Shown: positions 9,814 to 19,562, numbered from the stretch's first letter. The stretch: DNA of 64,000 nucleotides from Sphingomonas sp. (GCA_013001055.1 JABDNH010000014.1:186001-250000), one strand, 5' to 3'. The notes: generated by a model from the sequence alone, not told the origin. A program made the numbers and translations.

Positions 9814-11012
9814 AGCTTCGAAGTCGCGCTTGTTTCCATCCAGCGCTTCTCATCAGGCCGGGCCAATGCTTCGAGATCGCCCGGTTCGGCCTGCGTGTCG
9901 TCGACCCACTCGCGCAGGGCAGGTCCGCCATTGATAACATCGATGGCAAGGCAGCCTTCGGTATATTCGTATTCAAAGTCCTCACCACGCCACAATTCAT
10001 ATCCCGGGAAGATGTTACGGATAGCCTTGAAGGCGAGCGCTTGCAGCCGCCATGGCTTGAAAGCGGCGTGTTCGTAGAAATGGCCTTCGGCGTGCACCAT
10101 CAGGCCGTTGCACAGCTCTCCGGCATGTTTGTGGAACGTGGGTTCGAACCAACATTCGCGCAGCTTGCAGCCTTGCATCCAATCGGGGGCAAGCCGCTCC
10201 ATTTCAAGCATGACCGCCGGGGCATTGACATTGGGCGCGCCAAATAGAACCTCAAGGGGGCGGGTGGTCCCCCTGCCCTCGCTCAAAGTCGCGCCTTCGA
10301 GCATCACCGTGCCCGCATAGGCCCGCGCCATGTTGAGGCTGGCGGCGTTGGGTGACGGGTTGATCCAGAGGCGGTCGGCGGGCCATCCGAAACCGGGCGC
10401 CGCGTCCGGATCGTAGCCCTGCATTTCGATCACGCGATAGTCGACGTCCAGATCGAAATGATCGATGAACCAATGGCCCAGTTCCCCCATGGTGAGACCG
10501 TGACGCATCGGGATCGGGCCAGCCCCGACAAAGCTTTCATAGCCGGGCTGGAGGATCGTGCCTTCGACCGGGCGCCCGGCGGGATTGGGGCGATCGAGCA
10601 CCCACACCGCCTTGCCGTGCTCGGCGGCGGCCTCGAGCATGTATAGCAAGGTCGTGATGAACGTGTAGATGCGGCAGCCGAGATCTTGCAGGTCGATTAG
10701 GACGACATCGAAAGTACCCATCGCCTGGCCGGTGGGCCGGCGGACCTCGCCGTAAAGGCTGAACACGGGAATATTGTGAACGGGATCGATCGCGTCCTCG
10801 GTCTCGACCATATTATCCTGCTTGTCGCCCTTGATGCCGTGCTGGGGTCCGAAGGCGGCGGTCACGTTGATGCCGGCTGCGATCAGTGCATCGAGACTAT
10901 GAGTCAGATCGGCGGTGACCGACGCGGGGTGCGCCAGCAGCGCCACCCGCCTGTCTTCCAGCGGTTTGCGAAGTTCGGGATCGGCCAGCAGCCGATCGAT
11001 TCCCAGCATCAT
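9807..11012 (-). CDS. DUF1343 family protein, NamZ-like exo-beta-N-acetylmuramidase
   Basis: The DUF1343 family includes Bacillus NamZ (GH171), which removes terminal MurNAc from peptidoglycan fragments. Family landmarks are clear in this 401-residue protein: AFGPQHGIKGDKQDNM, PVFSLYGEVRRPT, FDVVLIDLQDLGCRIYTFI, VWVLDRPNPAGR, SEGRGTTRPLEVLFGAP and GCLAIDVING. The N terminus (MLGIDRLLADPELRKPLEDR) is not a signal peptide, and the ATG start is fixed by a 4-base ATGA overlap with the upstream DOMON-like gene. It is therefore predicted to be cytoplasmic, unlike the secreted NamZ. AmgK and MurU homologues, which act on free MurNAc, lie 24 kb away. Exact substrate is inferred from the family only. 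Confidence 0.88.
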   Translation of the reverse strand: MMLGIDRLLADPELRKPLEDRRVALLAHPASVTADLTHSLDALIAAGINVTAAFGPQHGIKGDKQDNMVETEDAIDPVHNIPVFSLYGEVRRPTGQAMGTFDVVLIDLQDLGCRIYTFITTLLYMLEAAAEHGKAVWVLDRPNPAGRPVEGTILQPGYESFVGAGPIPMRHGLTMGELGHWFIDHFDLDVDYRVIEMQGYDPDAAPGFGWPADRLWINPSPNAASLNMARAYAGTVMLEGATLSEGRGTTRPLEVLFGAPNVNAPAVMLEMERLAPDWMQGCKLRECWFEPTFHKHAGELCNGLMVHAEGHFYEHAAFKPWRLQALAFKAIRNIFPGYELWRGEDFEYEYTEGCLAIDVINGGPALREWVDDTQAEPGDLEALARPDEKRWMETSATSKLY

Positions 11013-11551
11013 GCAGCCTCAAGCTTCGGATAGGGCACCGCAAAACTGAGGCGGTCATGGAAATCTGGCTTGCCCGGTGCGTGCAGCGCGGCCCAATGAA
11101 CTTGCGCACGACCTTGCTCGTCGATCACTGCGGCCAGTTGGCAGCTGCCGTTTTCCGGCATGTGCGCAAGGGTCAGTAGGACTTCCACTGTAAGGGTATC
11201 ACCCTCGCGAGAGCAGGTGATGACCGGATCGGCCGGCATAAGGTGATGGCGCTGGCCCTGGCGATAGCGATCGAATTCGTACGCCGCCCAGTCGCCGCCG
11301 GGAGAAAAATTGAACTCGCGGTAATCGTCGCCCGAGGCGCGGCCAAGGAAGAATTCGAAACAGGTCTCCCGCCACAGATCGTCGCGGCGCATGCCGGTGC
11401 CCTTCGGGATGATCAGCTTTTCCTCCGGATCGTGGACTTCGTAGGTGACCACGAGCTGGTGCGGATCGGGCCGCCGGATCGAACCGCGGATATTGTCCAC
11501 GGTCTTGGGTTCGGGGCCGTCGGGATGCGGATAAAGGTCTACAGGTTTCAC
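11009..11551 (-). CDS. DOMON-like domain protein
   Basis: This is a protein of about 180 residues with a beta-rich fold resembling the DOMON-like group found near or fused to MurB-type proteins. Recognisable stretches are LVVTYEVHDPEEKLIIP, DDLWRETCFEFFLGR, YREFNFSPGGDWAAYEFDRYR and HWAALHAPGKPDFHDR. The family usually binds carbohydrate-like or heme ligands, and ligand and role here are unknown. A GTG at 11551 is taken as start. A TTG at 11602 would extend it by 17 basic residues but lies close to the divergent tyrS. The gene overlaps the following NamZ-like gene by four bases, so a linked role in cell-wall sugar handling is a reasonable inference. No signal peptide is visible. Confidence 0.75.
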   Translation of the reverse strand: MKPVDLYPHPDGPEPKTVDNIRGSIRRPDPHQLVVTYEVHDPEEKLIIPKGTGMRRDDLWRETCFEFFLGRASGDDYREFNFSPGGDWAAYEFDRYRQGQRHHLMPADPVITCSREGDTLTVEVLLTLAHMPENGSCQLAAVIDEQGRAQVHWAALHAPGKPDFHDRLSFAVPYPKLEAA

Positions 11552-11646
11552 GCGTCGCTGTTTTGCACGAATATCGCGGTTTTTCCAGTTGTTTGCAGGC
11601 AAATTTGCCGTGGAAGACGACGAGGCGCGCTGCTAGTGCGTTCGCA

Positions 11647-12870
11647 ATGACCTACAAAAGCGATCTTTTGGCGCTGCTTTCCGGCCGCGACTATATTCAC
11701 CAGACCACCGATGCCGACGGTCTCGATGCCCTTGCCTCAAAGGAAATTGTGACGGGCTATGTCGGCTTCGATGCCACCGCGCCCAGCCTGCATGTCGGAA
11801 GCCTGGTACAGATCATGTTGCTGCGGCGCCTCCAGCAAGCCGGACACCGTCCCATCGTGCTAATGGGCGGCGGAACCACCAAAGTGGGTGATCCATCGGG
11901 CAAGGACGAAAGCCGTCAATTGCTAACGCCAGATCTCATCGAGAAAAATATTGCCTCGATAAGAAAGGTTTTCGAGCAATTCCTGAGATTCGATGATAGC
12001 GAAACCGGCGCGCTCATGGTCAATAATGACGCCTGGCTGGGCGACCTCAACTACCTCGACCTCCTGCGCGACGTGGGGCCGCATTTCACCATCAACCGCA
12101 TGCTCACGTTCGATAGCGTGAAGCTGCGCCTTGATCGCGAACAACCGCTAACCTTTCTCGAATTCAATTACATGATCCTGCAGGCCTACGATTTCCGCGA
12201 GCTTCACCAGCGGCATGGTTGCCGTCTCCAAATGGGCGGATCGGATCAGTGGGGCAACATCGTCAACGGCATCGAACTGACCCGGCGTATGGGCGGTGGC
12301 GAGGACCTGTTTGGCGTAACCACGCCGTTGATCACGACGGCCGACGGCAAGAAGATGGGCAAGACCGCGTCAGGTGCGGTGTGGCTCAACGAGGACCAGC
12401 TCAGCGCTTATGACTATTGGCAATTCTGGCGCAATACCGCCGATGCCGACGTAGAGAAGTTCCTGAAACTGTTCACCGACATCCCTCTGGACGACGTGAA
12501 TCGGCTCGCAAAGCTGGAAGGCGCCGCCATCAACGAAGCGAAGATCGCGCTGGCGAACGCCACCACCACGATGCTGCACGGCGAGGAGGCGGCCCGACAG
12601 GCGGAAGAAACGGCGCGCAGGACGTTCGAAGAGGGCGCGAGCGACGAGAATCTGCCGAGCGTTGAGACTGGCGGATCGATCGGCATTATGGATGCGCTGA
12701 ACCGGATCGGATTCGTCAGTTCGAACGGTGAAGCAAAGCGCAAGATCAAGGAAGGTGCGGTCAAGCTCGACGATACGGTTGTCAGCGATCTTCAGCTCCA
12801 GATCGACGTGTCGGGTGATCCGGTGAAGATCAGTCTCGGCAAGAAGAAGCACGGGCTACTACTGCCCTAG
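11647..12870 (+). CDS. tyrS: Tyrosyl-tRNA synthetase
   Basis: This class I aminoacyl-tRNA synthetase charges tRNA-Tyr in the cytoplasm. The HIGH signature appears as HVGS at residues 49-52 in FDATAPSLHVGSL. The tyrosine pocket is represented by YMILQAYDF and QMGGSDQWGNI, and the KMSKS loop reads KKMGKTASGAVWL. A C-terminal S4 RNA-binding domain follows (FVSSNGEAKRKIKEGAVKL). The 407-residue length is normal for bacterial TyrRS. The ATG at 11647 matches the family N terminus (MTYKSDLLALL); the open frame further upstream runs into the divergent gene and is not used. The stop overlaps the convergent recG stop by four bases. Confidence 0.97.
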   Translation: MTYKSDLLALLSGRDYIHQTTDADGLDALASKEIVTGYVGFDATAPSLHVGSLVQIMLLRRLQQAGHRPIVLMGGGTTKVGDPSGKDESRQLLTPDLIEKNIASIRKVFEQFLRFDDSETGALMVNNDAWLGDLNYLDLLRDVGPHFTINRMLTFDSVKLRLDREQPLTFLEFNYMILQAYDFRELHQRHGCRLQMGGSDQWGNIVNGIELTRRMGGGEDLFGVTTPLITTADGKKMGKTASGAVWLNEDQLSAYDYWQFWRNTADADVEKFLKLFTDIPLDDVNRLAKLEGAAINEAKIALANATTTMLHGEEAARQAEETARRTFEEGASDENLPSVETGGSIGIMDALNRIGFVSSNGEAKRKIKEGAVKLDDTVVSDLQLQIDVSGDPVKISLGKKKHGLLLP

Positions 12871-14918
12871 CCTCCTTTAAGGAGCCCTACGGCCGCATCC
12901 CTCTCGAACAGATATAGCGAGATGCGCGCGGCCTGCCCGCGCTCGCCTTTAAGGCCGCCGTCGCGTTCAAGCAGGAGCTGCGCATCGCTCTGAGCCGTCG
13001 GCGCGAGGTCGCGGACCTGGTCAGCGCTCGCGAGACGAAAAGCCTGGTCGCCCGACTGACGCGTGCCCAGGATTTCACCCGGACCGCGCAAACGCAAATC
13101 CTCTTCTGCGATACGAAAGCCGTCGTTGGTTTCGCGCATCAGTGCAAGGCGCGCCCGCGCGGTCTCCGAAAGGGTTTGACCGCGCAGGAGGAGACAGCGA
13201 CTCTTGCTTTCACCGCGTCCCACACGGCCTCGCAACTGATGCAACTGCGCCAGACCGAAGCGTTCGGCGCCTTCGATGATCATCAGCGTGGCGTTGGGCA
13301 CGTCGACGCCCACCTCGATGACGGTGGTGGCGACCAGCACGGCGAGTTCGCCGTTGGCAAACGACGTCATGACGTCATCCTTTTCCTCGCCCTTCATGCG
13401 CCCATGGACGAGGCCGACGCGGTCGCTGCCGAAGCGGGCTTTAAGAATTTGCGCGCGGTCTTCGGCGGCAGCGGCATCGATGCCGTCGGATTCCTCCACC
13501 AGTGGACAAACCCAATAAGCCTGCCCGCCCGCGGCAATATGACGGCCCAGTCCATCGATGACGTCGGTCGTCTTTTCTTCGGAAACTACCAGCGTCTCGA
13601 TGGGTTGGCGGCCCGGCGGGAGTTCGTCGATCTGGCTCACCTCCATTTCGCCAAAGCGTGTCAACGTGAGGGTGCGTGGGATCGGCGTTGCAGTCATGGC
13701 GAGAAGGTGGGGCGGCGTCCTGCCCTTTTCGGTGAGCAGCAAGCGCTGCGACACACCGAAGCGGTGCTGTTCGTCGACCACGATCAGGCCCAGGTTCCGG
13801 TACGCGACCTTCTGCTGGAAAATGGCGTGGGTGCCGACAAGAATATCGATGCTGCCGTCGGCCAGGCCCATGAGGATGCTCTCGCGCGTCTTACCCTTCT
13901 CGCGACCCGTCAGGATCGCCACAGTGACGCCGATGGCTTCGCATTGGCGTTTCAGGCTTTCGAGATGCTGGCGAGCGAGAATTTCAGTCGGTGCGAGCAT
14001 GGCCGCTTGCGCGCCCGCTTCCACCGCGTTCAGCATCGTGATCAGCGCGACCAGCGTCTTGCCCGAACCGACATCGCCCTGGAGCAAGCGCAGCATCGGG
14101 CGGTCCTGCGCCATGTCGCCGGTTATCTCGCCAATGACGCGCTGCTGCGCCGCGGTCAGTTCAAACGGGAGGGACAGCTTGTCGACCAGGCGGCCATCGC
14201 CGGCAAGCGGAACCGTCTTCCGGCGGCGGTTGGCCTGGCGAATTAGCAAAAGCGCAAGCTGGTTTGCGAAAATTTCGTCGTAAGCCAATCGGTTACGAGC
14301 AATATCTTCGTCTTCGTCCGAGTGCGCTTTAGCAAGCGAGGTCCGCCAATCGCTCCAGCCATTGCCCTTGAGGAGCGATGGTTCGACCCATTCGGGCAAT
14401 TCAGGTGCGCGCTCCAACGCAGCGGCGACCAGTTCACGCATGCGCTTATTGGCGATGCCTTCGGTGAGTGGATAGACCGGTTCGCGCAGTGGCGGCTCAA
14501 CACCCTCCTCGAGCATCTCTGGGTGTACGATCTGCAATTCCTGTCCGTAGGCATCCAGCTTGCCCACGATCACGCGCCTTTCGCCAATCGGAAGCTGCTT
14601 CTTTGCCCAGCCCGGATTGTTGAAGAATGTCAGCGTGATGGTGTTGTCATCGGCATCGCGCGCAAAGATGCGGGTGGGGGCACGCCCCCTGCCCTCACGA
14701 ACATCGAATGGCTCGACCGGGACGATCACGATCTGCCCGACCATCGCATGCGATACCCCGTTTGCCCTGATGCGATCGATACGGCCGGTCGGCAGGTGGA
14801 AGGCAAGATCGATAACCCGCGTCAGCTTGAGCCGCTCCAATGCCTTGGCAATACGCGGGCCGACGCCCTTGAGCGCCTCGGTTTCGGCAAAGAGTGGCTG
14901 GAGCAATTCAGGCCGCAT
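12867..14918 (-). CDS. recG: ATP-dependent DNA helicase RecG
   Basis: RecG is a superfamily 2 helicase that remodels stalled replication forks and branch-migrates Holliday junctions. The 683-residue length is typical. The N-terminal wedge/OB-fold domain carries ALKGVGPRIAKALERL and RIDRIRANGVS. Walker A is GDVGSGKTLVAL, motif II is IVVDEQHRFGVSQR, and motif III reads LAMTATPIPRTL. The C-terminal helicase lobe has TTVIEVGVDVPNATLMII and LHQLRGRVGRG. The end, RLRGPGEILGTRQSG, is RecG/Mfd-like. It is divergent from sdhE-mfd and converges on tyrS with a four-base overlap. Confidence 0.97.
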   Translation of the reverse strand: MRPELLQPLFAETEALKGVGPRIAKALERLKLTRVIDLAFHLPTGRIDRIRANGVSHAMVGQIVIVPVEPFDVREGRGRAPTRIFARDADDNTITLTFFNNPGWAKKQLPIGERRVIVGKLDAYGQELQIVHPEMLEEGVEPPLREPVYPLTEGIANKRMRELVAAALERAPELPEWVEPSLLKGNGWSDWRTSLAKAHSDEDEDIARNRLAYDEIFANQLALLLIRQANRRRKTVPLAGDGRLVDKLSLPFELTAAQQRVIGEITGDMAQDRPMLRLLQGDVGSGKTLVALITMLNAVEAGAQAAMLAPTEILARQHLESLKRQCEAIGVTVAILTGREKGKTRESILMGLADGSIDILVGTHAIFQQKVAYRNLGLIVVDEQHRFGVSQRLLLTEKGRTPPHLLAMTATPIPRTLTLTRFGEMEVSQIDELPPGRQPIETLVVSEEKTTDVIDGLGRHIAAGGQAYWVCPLVEESDGIDAAAAEDRAQILKARFGSDRVGLVHGRMKGEEKDDVMTSFANGELAVLVATTVIEVGVDVPNATLMIIEGAERFGLAQLHQLRGRVGRGESKSRCLLLRGQTLSETARARLALMRETNDGFRIAEEDLRLRGPGEILGTRQSGDQAFRLASADQVRDLAPTAQSDAQLLLERDGGLKGERGQAARISLYLFERDAAVGLLKGG

Positions 14919-15019
14919 AAGGTCCAGCTAGCAAGTTCGGGCCACAGTTCCTACATGGGTAATCATTGAAGCTCGCTGCGAAACCGCTGCGGGCCGCGTT
15001 GCTATGGAAGAGGACCTCG

Positions 15020-15280
15020 ATGGACGAATTGCGCCGTGCCTTGAAATATCGTGCCTGGCACCGCGGCACGCGCGAAGCCGACATGATGATTGGCGGTTTC
15101 TTCGACCGCTATCATGAGTCCTGGGGAGAACATGAGCTGGCGCTATTCGCAGCACTGCTGACCGAAACCGACGTCGACATCATGGCCTGGGCAATCGGCA
15201 CGCAAGAGGTGCCGCATCGCTACCAAGGCCCATTGATGGATGCGATGCAAAAGCTCGATTTTATCGAGATCCGCCGATGA
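15020..15280 (+). CDS. sdhE: Succinate dehydrogenase assembly factor SdhE (FAD assembly factor)
   Basis: SdhE assists covalent flavin attachment to SdhA. The 86-residue protein shows the family signature RGTREAD (residues 15-21) followed by MMIGGFFDRY and a C-terminal DVDIMAWAIGTQEVP. The ATG at 15020 has GAGGA five bases upstream and matches the usual SdhE N terminus (MDELRRALKYRAWHRG), so the in-frame ATG at 14966 is not favoured. Its stop overlaps the mfd start in ATGA. The neighbourhood recG/sdhE/mfd is common in Alphaproteobacteria. Confidence 0.93.
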   Translation: MDELRRALKYRAWHRGTREADMMIGGFFDRYHESWGEHELALFAALLTETDVDIMAWAIGTQEVPHRYQGPLMDAMQKLDFIEIRR

Positions 15281-18200
15281 GCGAATTGCTGCCCAAAATC
15301 CTTCAGGCCGATGTACCGCTGACGCTTTCGAGCGTGCCAACGGGCTATCTTGCTTGGTTGGCGAGTGATCTGGCGCGCGCTGCCGCGCACAATGGTGGCC
15401 GCGCTGTCATCATCGCATCCGACGAGGCGGCAATGCGCGCAATCGCCGACACCGCGCCCGTCTTCGCGCCCGATGTCGAGGTGCTGGGACTACCCGCATG
15501 GGATTGCCTGCCCTTCGATCGATCGAGCCCCGCCTTGAGAGTGATGACAGAGCGCCTAGGTACGCTGGCGCGGCTCACCGAGAAGCCCGAGAAACCGCAA
15601 TTGCTGGTCACTACGGTCAACGCGGTGGTGCAGCGCCTGCTGACGCCCGAAAGGATCGCGGGGATGACCCGGCGGCTGGAAGAGGGCCTAGAGATCGATC
15701 GCGACGAGCTGGTCACATTGCTGACCGAGCTTGGTTATGCGCGCGTCGATACGGTGCATGATGCCGGCGAATTCGCGGTGCGCGGCGCTATCCTGGACCT
15801 GTACCCGGCCGGGGTCGATCATGCGGTGCGCCTCGACTTTTTCGGCGATGAAATCGAGACCCTGCGTGCATTCGATCCTGCCGACCAGCGTTCAACGGGC
15901 CGTGCCGAGGGCTTCACGCTCATGCCGGCGTCGGAAAGCCTGCTCAGCGCCGACAACATCAAACGCTTCCGATCGTCCTATCGCGAATTGTTCGGCGCCA
16001 ATGCGACAGAGGATCCGCTCTACCAGGCGGTAAGCGACGGACGTCGGCTTGCCGGGATGGAGCATTGGCTGCCGCTCTTCGAAGAAGAATTGGCAGATTT
16101 TTCTGCCTATTTACGCAGTCATGACGTCATTTTGCGCGATGCCAACGCCGACCAGGCGCTAGCCGCCCAGACCGAGGCGATCCGCGATTATTACGACAAT
16201 CGCAAGCGTGTCGAGGCCGCTGAGGCGGGCAGCTATCGGCCGCTTCCGCCCAATCGCCTTTACCTCGAGGATGACGCTTGGGAGGATATGAAGGCGCAAA
16301 CGCCAATCCACCTCGCCAGCCCCTTCCCCGAGCCCGAGAATGATCGTGTCGTCGACCTCGATGTCGCGGGCCCGCGCGATTTCGCCCCCGAGCGGGCGCA
16401 AGGTGCCAATGTCTACGAAGCCGTCGCATTGCATATCGCCAAGCTGCGCAAGAGCGGCCGCAAGGTCGTGCTTGCAAGCTATTCGAAGGGCGCACGCGAG
16501 CGGCTTGCCGGGCTGCTCAAGGATCATGGCGTCAAGAAACTCACCGGCGCGTCGAGCTGGCAGGAAGCGCTAGGCGCCGAGGGCCCCGCTTTGCTGGTGC
16601 TTCCACTAGAACATGGCTTCACCGCCCCCGAGGTCGCGGTGCTGTCCGAACAGGACATGCTCGGCGATCGGCTGGTCCGTCGCAAGAAGCGCAGGAAGAG
16701 CGCCGATGCGTTCCTGGCCGAGCTGTCGGCGATGACGCCGGGCGACCTCGTCGTCCACGAAGAACATGGCATCGCGCGCTATGAAGGTCTGACGACGATC
16801 CAGGTCGGATCGGCACCGCACGATTGTGTCGCGCTCGAATATGCCGGCGGCGACAAGCTTTATGTGCCGGTCGAGAATATTGACGTGTTGACCCGCTATG
16901 GCGGCGGCGAAGAGACCGTCCCGCTCGACAAGCTTGGCGGCGAAGCGTGGCAGCGTCGCAAGTCGCGCATGAAGGAGCGAATTCGCGAGATCGCGAGCGA
17001 GCTCATCAAGGTTGCGGCGGCGCGGGCCACCCGCAAGGGCGAAGTCGCGCAGCCGGACAGCGCCTTTCCGCAATTCGTCGATCGCTTCCCCTACGAGGAA
17101 ACCGACGATCAGGAGAGCGCGATCGGCGATGTGCTCGACGATATGGGTTCGGGCAAGCCGATGGATCGGCTGGTGTGCGGCGATGTCGGCTTTGGCAAGA
17201 CCGAGGTTGCACTGCGCGCAGCTTTTGTGGCGGCGATGGAGGGAATGCAAGTCGCGGTGATCACGCCCACCACCCTTCTTGCCCGCCAGCATTACGAGAA
17301 TTTCACCGAGCGATTCCAGGGATTCCCGATCAAGATCGGCAGGCTGTCGCGGCTCGTCCCGTCGGCAGAAGCCAAGCAAACCAGGGAAGGGCTTGAGAAG
17401 GGCCAGGTCGACATCGTCATCGGGACGCACGCGCTGCTCGGCAAGACGGTCAATTTCAAGCAGCTCGGCCTCGTCATCGTCGACGAGGAGCAGCATTTCG
17501 GCGTTAAGCACAAGGAGCGGCTCAAAAAGCTCAAAAATGACGTCCATGTCCTGACGCTGACTGCAACGCCCATTCCGCGCACCCTACAAATGGCGATGAC
17601 GGGTCTTCGCGAACTGTCCGTCATTCAGACGCCGCCGATCGACCGGCTGGCAGTGCGCACCTACGTGATGCCGCGCGATCCGGTGGTGATCCGCGAAGCC
17701 TTGCTGCGCGAACATTATCGCGGCGGGCAGAGCTTCTACGTGGTGCCGCGTATTTCCGACCTGCCCGCGATCGAGGAGTTCCTGCGCGAGGAGGTGCCCG
17801 AGGTGAATTATGTCGTTGCACACGGCCAGATGACGCCGACGATGGTCGAGGAGCGCATGAGCGCGTTTTACGACCGTCAATATGACGTGCTGCTCGCCAC
17901 CACGATCATCGAGAGCGGGCTTGATATCCCGAGCGCCAACACGTTGATCGTCCACCGCTCCGACATGTTCGGGCTGGCCCAGCTTTACCAGTTGCGCGGG
18001 CGCGTCGGTCGTTCGAAGACACGGGCTTATGCCTATCTGACCACTCCCGAGGAGCGGCTAGTGTCCGAAAGCGCGACCAAACGCCTGCAGGTGCTTGCCA
18101 ATCTCGACAATCTTGGCGCCGGTTTCCAGCTGGCAAGCCACGATCTCGACCTGCGCGGGGCCGGCAACCTTCTGGGCGACGAACAATCGGGCCACATCAA

Positions 18201-18753
18201 GGAAGTCGGGTTCGAGCTTTACCAGTCGATGCTTGAGGAAGCGATTGCCCTGCAGAAGGGGGATACGGGCGCGGAATCACTCAATCCGCAGATCAACGTC
18301 GATGCGCCAGTGCTGATCCCCGAAGATTATGTCGCCGATCTCGATTTGCGAATGGGGCTCTATCGCCGCTTGGGCGACTTGACCGATCGCGCCTCGATCG
18401 ACGAATTTGCCGCCGAGCTGATCGACCGCTTTGGCGACTTGCCGCATGAAGTGCAGAACCTGCTACAGGTTATTGAGATCAAGGCGAATTGTCGCCGCGC
18501 GCGTATTGCCAAAATCGATATCGGATCGAAGGGCGCCGTGGTCACTTTTGCCAAGGACGGATTTCCCTATCTGCAAGGACTGCTCGCTTATATCGAGCGA
18601 TTGAAAGGCAGCGCGAAGCTACGGCCGGACGAAAAACTGATCGTCAGCCGCAATTGGCAGACCGAACATGACCGCCTGGAAGGTGCATTGCAGCTTTCGC
18701 GCGGCTTGGCGCGGGTTGCCAAGTCTGGCGAGAAAGCGAAGGAGCCCGCCTAG
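15277..18753 (+). CDS. mfd: Transcription-repair coupling factor Mfd
   Basis: Mfd removes RNA polymerase stalled at DNA lesions and recruits UvrA. The 1158-residue protein has the expected order: an N-terminal UvrB-like region (YPAGVDHAVRLDFFGDEIETL), an RNA polymerase-interaction domain of CarD type around residues 480-570 (GDLVVHEEHGIARYEGL), a RecG-like helicase with Walker A GDVGFGKTEVALRAA and motif II VIVDEEQHFGVKHKER, motif TLTATPIPRTLQMAM, and LYQLRGRVGRSKTRAYAYL. The C-terminal TRCF domain ends with LQVIEIKANCRRARI. The start overlaps sdhE by four bases. The stop overlaps the convergent EAL gene stop by four bases. Confidence 0.98.
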   Translation: MSELLPKILQADVPLTLSSVPTGYLAWLASDLARAAAHNGGRAVIIASDEAAMRAIADTAPVFAPDVEVLGLPAWDCLPFDRSSPALRVMTERLGTLARLTEKPEKPQLLVTTVNAVVQRLLTPERIAGMTRRLEEGLEIDRDELVTLLTELGYARVDTVHDAGEFAVRGAILDLYPAGVDHAVRLDFFGDEIETLRAFDPADQRSTGRAEGFTLMPASESLLSADNIKRFRSSYRELFGANATEDPLYQAVSDGRRLAGMEHWLPLFEEELADFSAYLRSHDVILRDANADQALAAQTEAIRDYYDNRKRVEAAEAGSYRPLPPNRLYLEDDAWEDMKAQTPIHLASPFPEPENDRVVDLDVAGPRDFAPERAQGANVYEAVALHIAKLRKSGRKVVLASYSKGARERLAGLLKDHGVKKLTGASSWQEALGAEGPALLVLPLEHGFTAPEVAVLSEQDMLGDRLVRRKKRRKSADAFLAELSAMTPGDLVVHEEHGIARYEGLTTIQVGSAPHDCVALEYAGGDKLYVPVENIDVLTRYGGGEETVPLDKLGGEAWQRRKSRMKERIREIASELIKVAAARATRKGEVAQPDSAFPQFVDRFPYEETDDQESAIGDVLDDMGSGKPMDRLVCGDVGFGKTEVALRAAFVAAMEGMQVAVITPTTLLARQHYENFTERFQGFPIKIGRLSRLVPSAEAKQTREGLEKGQVDIVIGTHALLGKTVNFKQLGLVIVDEEQHFGVKHKERLKKLKNDVHVLTLTATPIPRTLQMAMTGLRELSVIQTPPIDRLAVRTYVMPRDPVVIREALLREHYRGGQSFYVVPRISDLPAIEEFLREEVPEVNYVVAHGQMTPTMVEERMSAFYDRQYDVLLATTIIESGLDIPSANTLIVHRSDMFGLAQLYQLRGRVGRSKTRAYAYLTTPEERLVSESATKRLQVLANLDNLGAGFQLASHDLDLRGAGNLLGDEQSGHIKEVGFELYQSMLEEAIALQKGDTGAESLNPQINVDAPVLIPEDYVADLDLRMGLYRRLGDLTDRASIDEFAAELIDRFGDLPHEVQNLLQVIEIKANCRRARIAKIDIGSKGAVVTFAKDGFPYLQGLLAYIERLKGSAKLRPDEKLIVSRNWQTEHDRLEGALQLSRGLARVAKSGEKAKEPA

Positions 18754-19562
18754 GCCGCGATCATGGTTGCGCTCACGAAGCGCGACAGTTCCTCTTCATC
18801 CAGCGCTTCGGCGCCATGGAAACCCTGGTAAAGATCGGCACCCCAGCTCGCGAGCAGTTCGAGCTGGGCTGCGCTTTCCACACCTTCGACAACCACGTCG
18901 AGCCCCAGCTCGTGCGCCAGGTGGATCATCGCGCGCACGACGATGCGGTCTCGGTTGCCGCCGACAATATCGGTGATCAGGCCGCGATCGATCTTTACGC
19001 AGTCGATCGGCAGGCTCGTGAGGTAGGCAAGGCTGGAATAGCCGGTGCCGAAATCATCGATCGCGATGCGGATGCCAGAGGCTTTCAGGGCCATCAGACG
19101 GTCTGCCGCGGCCTTGCGGTCGGCGACCAGGCTGGATTCGACGATTTCAACTGTCAGGCGCTCGGGATCGATGCCGCTCTTGTCGATGCGGTCGAGCAGC
19201 CCGTCGAGGCGCTCGTCGCTGGCGAACTCGCAGGGCAACAAGTTGATCGAGATACCAAGCTCGCGCATCGGCCCGCTCCAACGTGCCGCGCGGCGCAATG
19301 CCTCCAACTGTACGTGCGCGCTCAACGGCAATTCCATGCCGCACTTGCGGGCGCGGGCAAACAGGCTGCCACCGCACCCTTCCCAACGCGCCAGCGCCTC
19401 GACTGCCTGCACGCGACCGCTCGCCGGTTCGATCTGTGGTTGGAAGCGAATGCCGATACGCTTATCGGCAATCGCTTCCTCCAGCGCCGCGTCCCCCTTT
19501 ATCAGCGACGCCGGTGTCCCCCGCCTGTCGTTCCCACGTGTTTTTACGTCCAACTTCTCCAT
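18750..19562 (-). CDS. EAL domain protein, probable c-di-GMP phosphodiesterase
   Basis: This is a stand-alone EAL domain of about 270 residues, which would hydrolyse the second messenger c-di-GMP. Most catalytic motifs are present: the signature as VEALARW, the metal-binding Asn in ISINLLPCEF, VEIVESSLV, the loop IDDFGTGYSSLAYLTSLPI with CVKIDR, VVVEGVESAAQL and YQGF. There is no GGDEF, PAS, signal peptide or membrane segment. The ATG at 19562 is preferred. Longer frames run through the divergent nadK promoter region and have no EAL-family counterpart. No partner cyclase or c-di-GMP effector is in the window, so the pathway it controls is unknown. Confidence 0.88.
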   Translation of the reverse strand: MEKLDVKTRGNDRRGTPASLIKGDAALEEAIADKRIGIRFQPQIEPASGRVQAVEALARWEGCGGSLFARARKCGMELPLSAHVQLEALRRAARWSGPMRELGISINLLPCEFASDERLDGLLDRIDKSGIDPERLTVEIVESSLVADRKAAADRLMALKASGIRIAIDDFGTGYSSLAYLTSLPIDCVKIDRGLITDIVGGNRDRIVVRAMIHLAHELGLDVVVEGVESAAQLELLASWGADLYQGFHGAEALDEEELSRFVSATMIAA

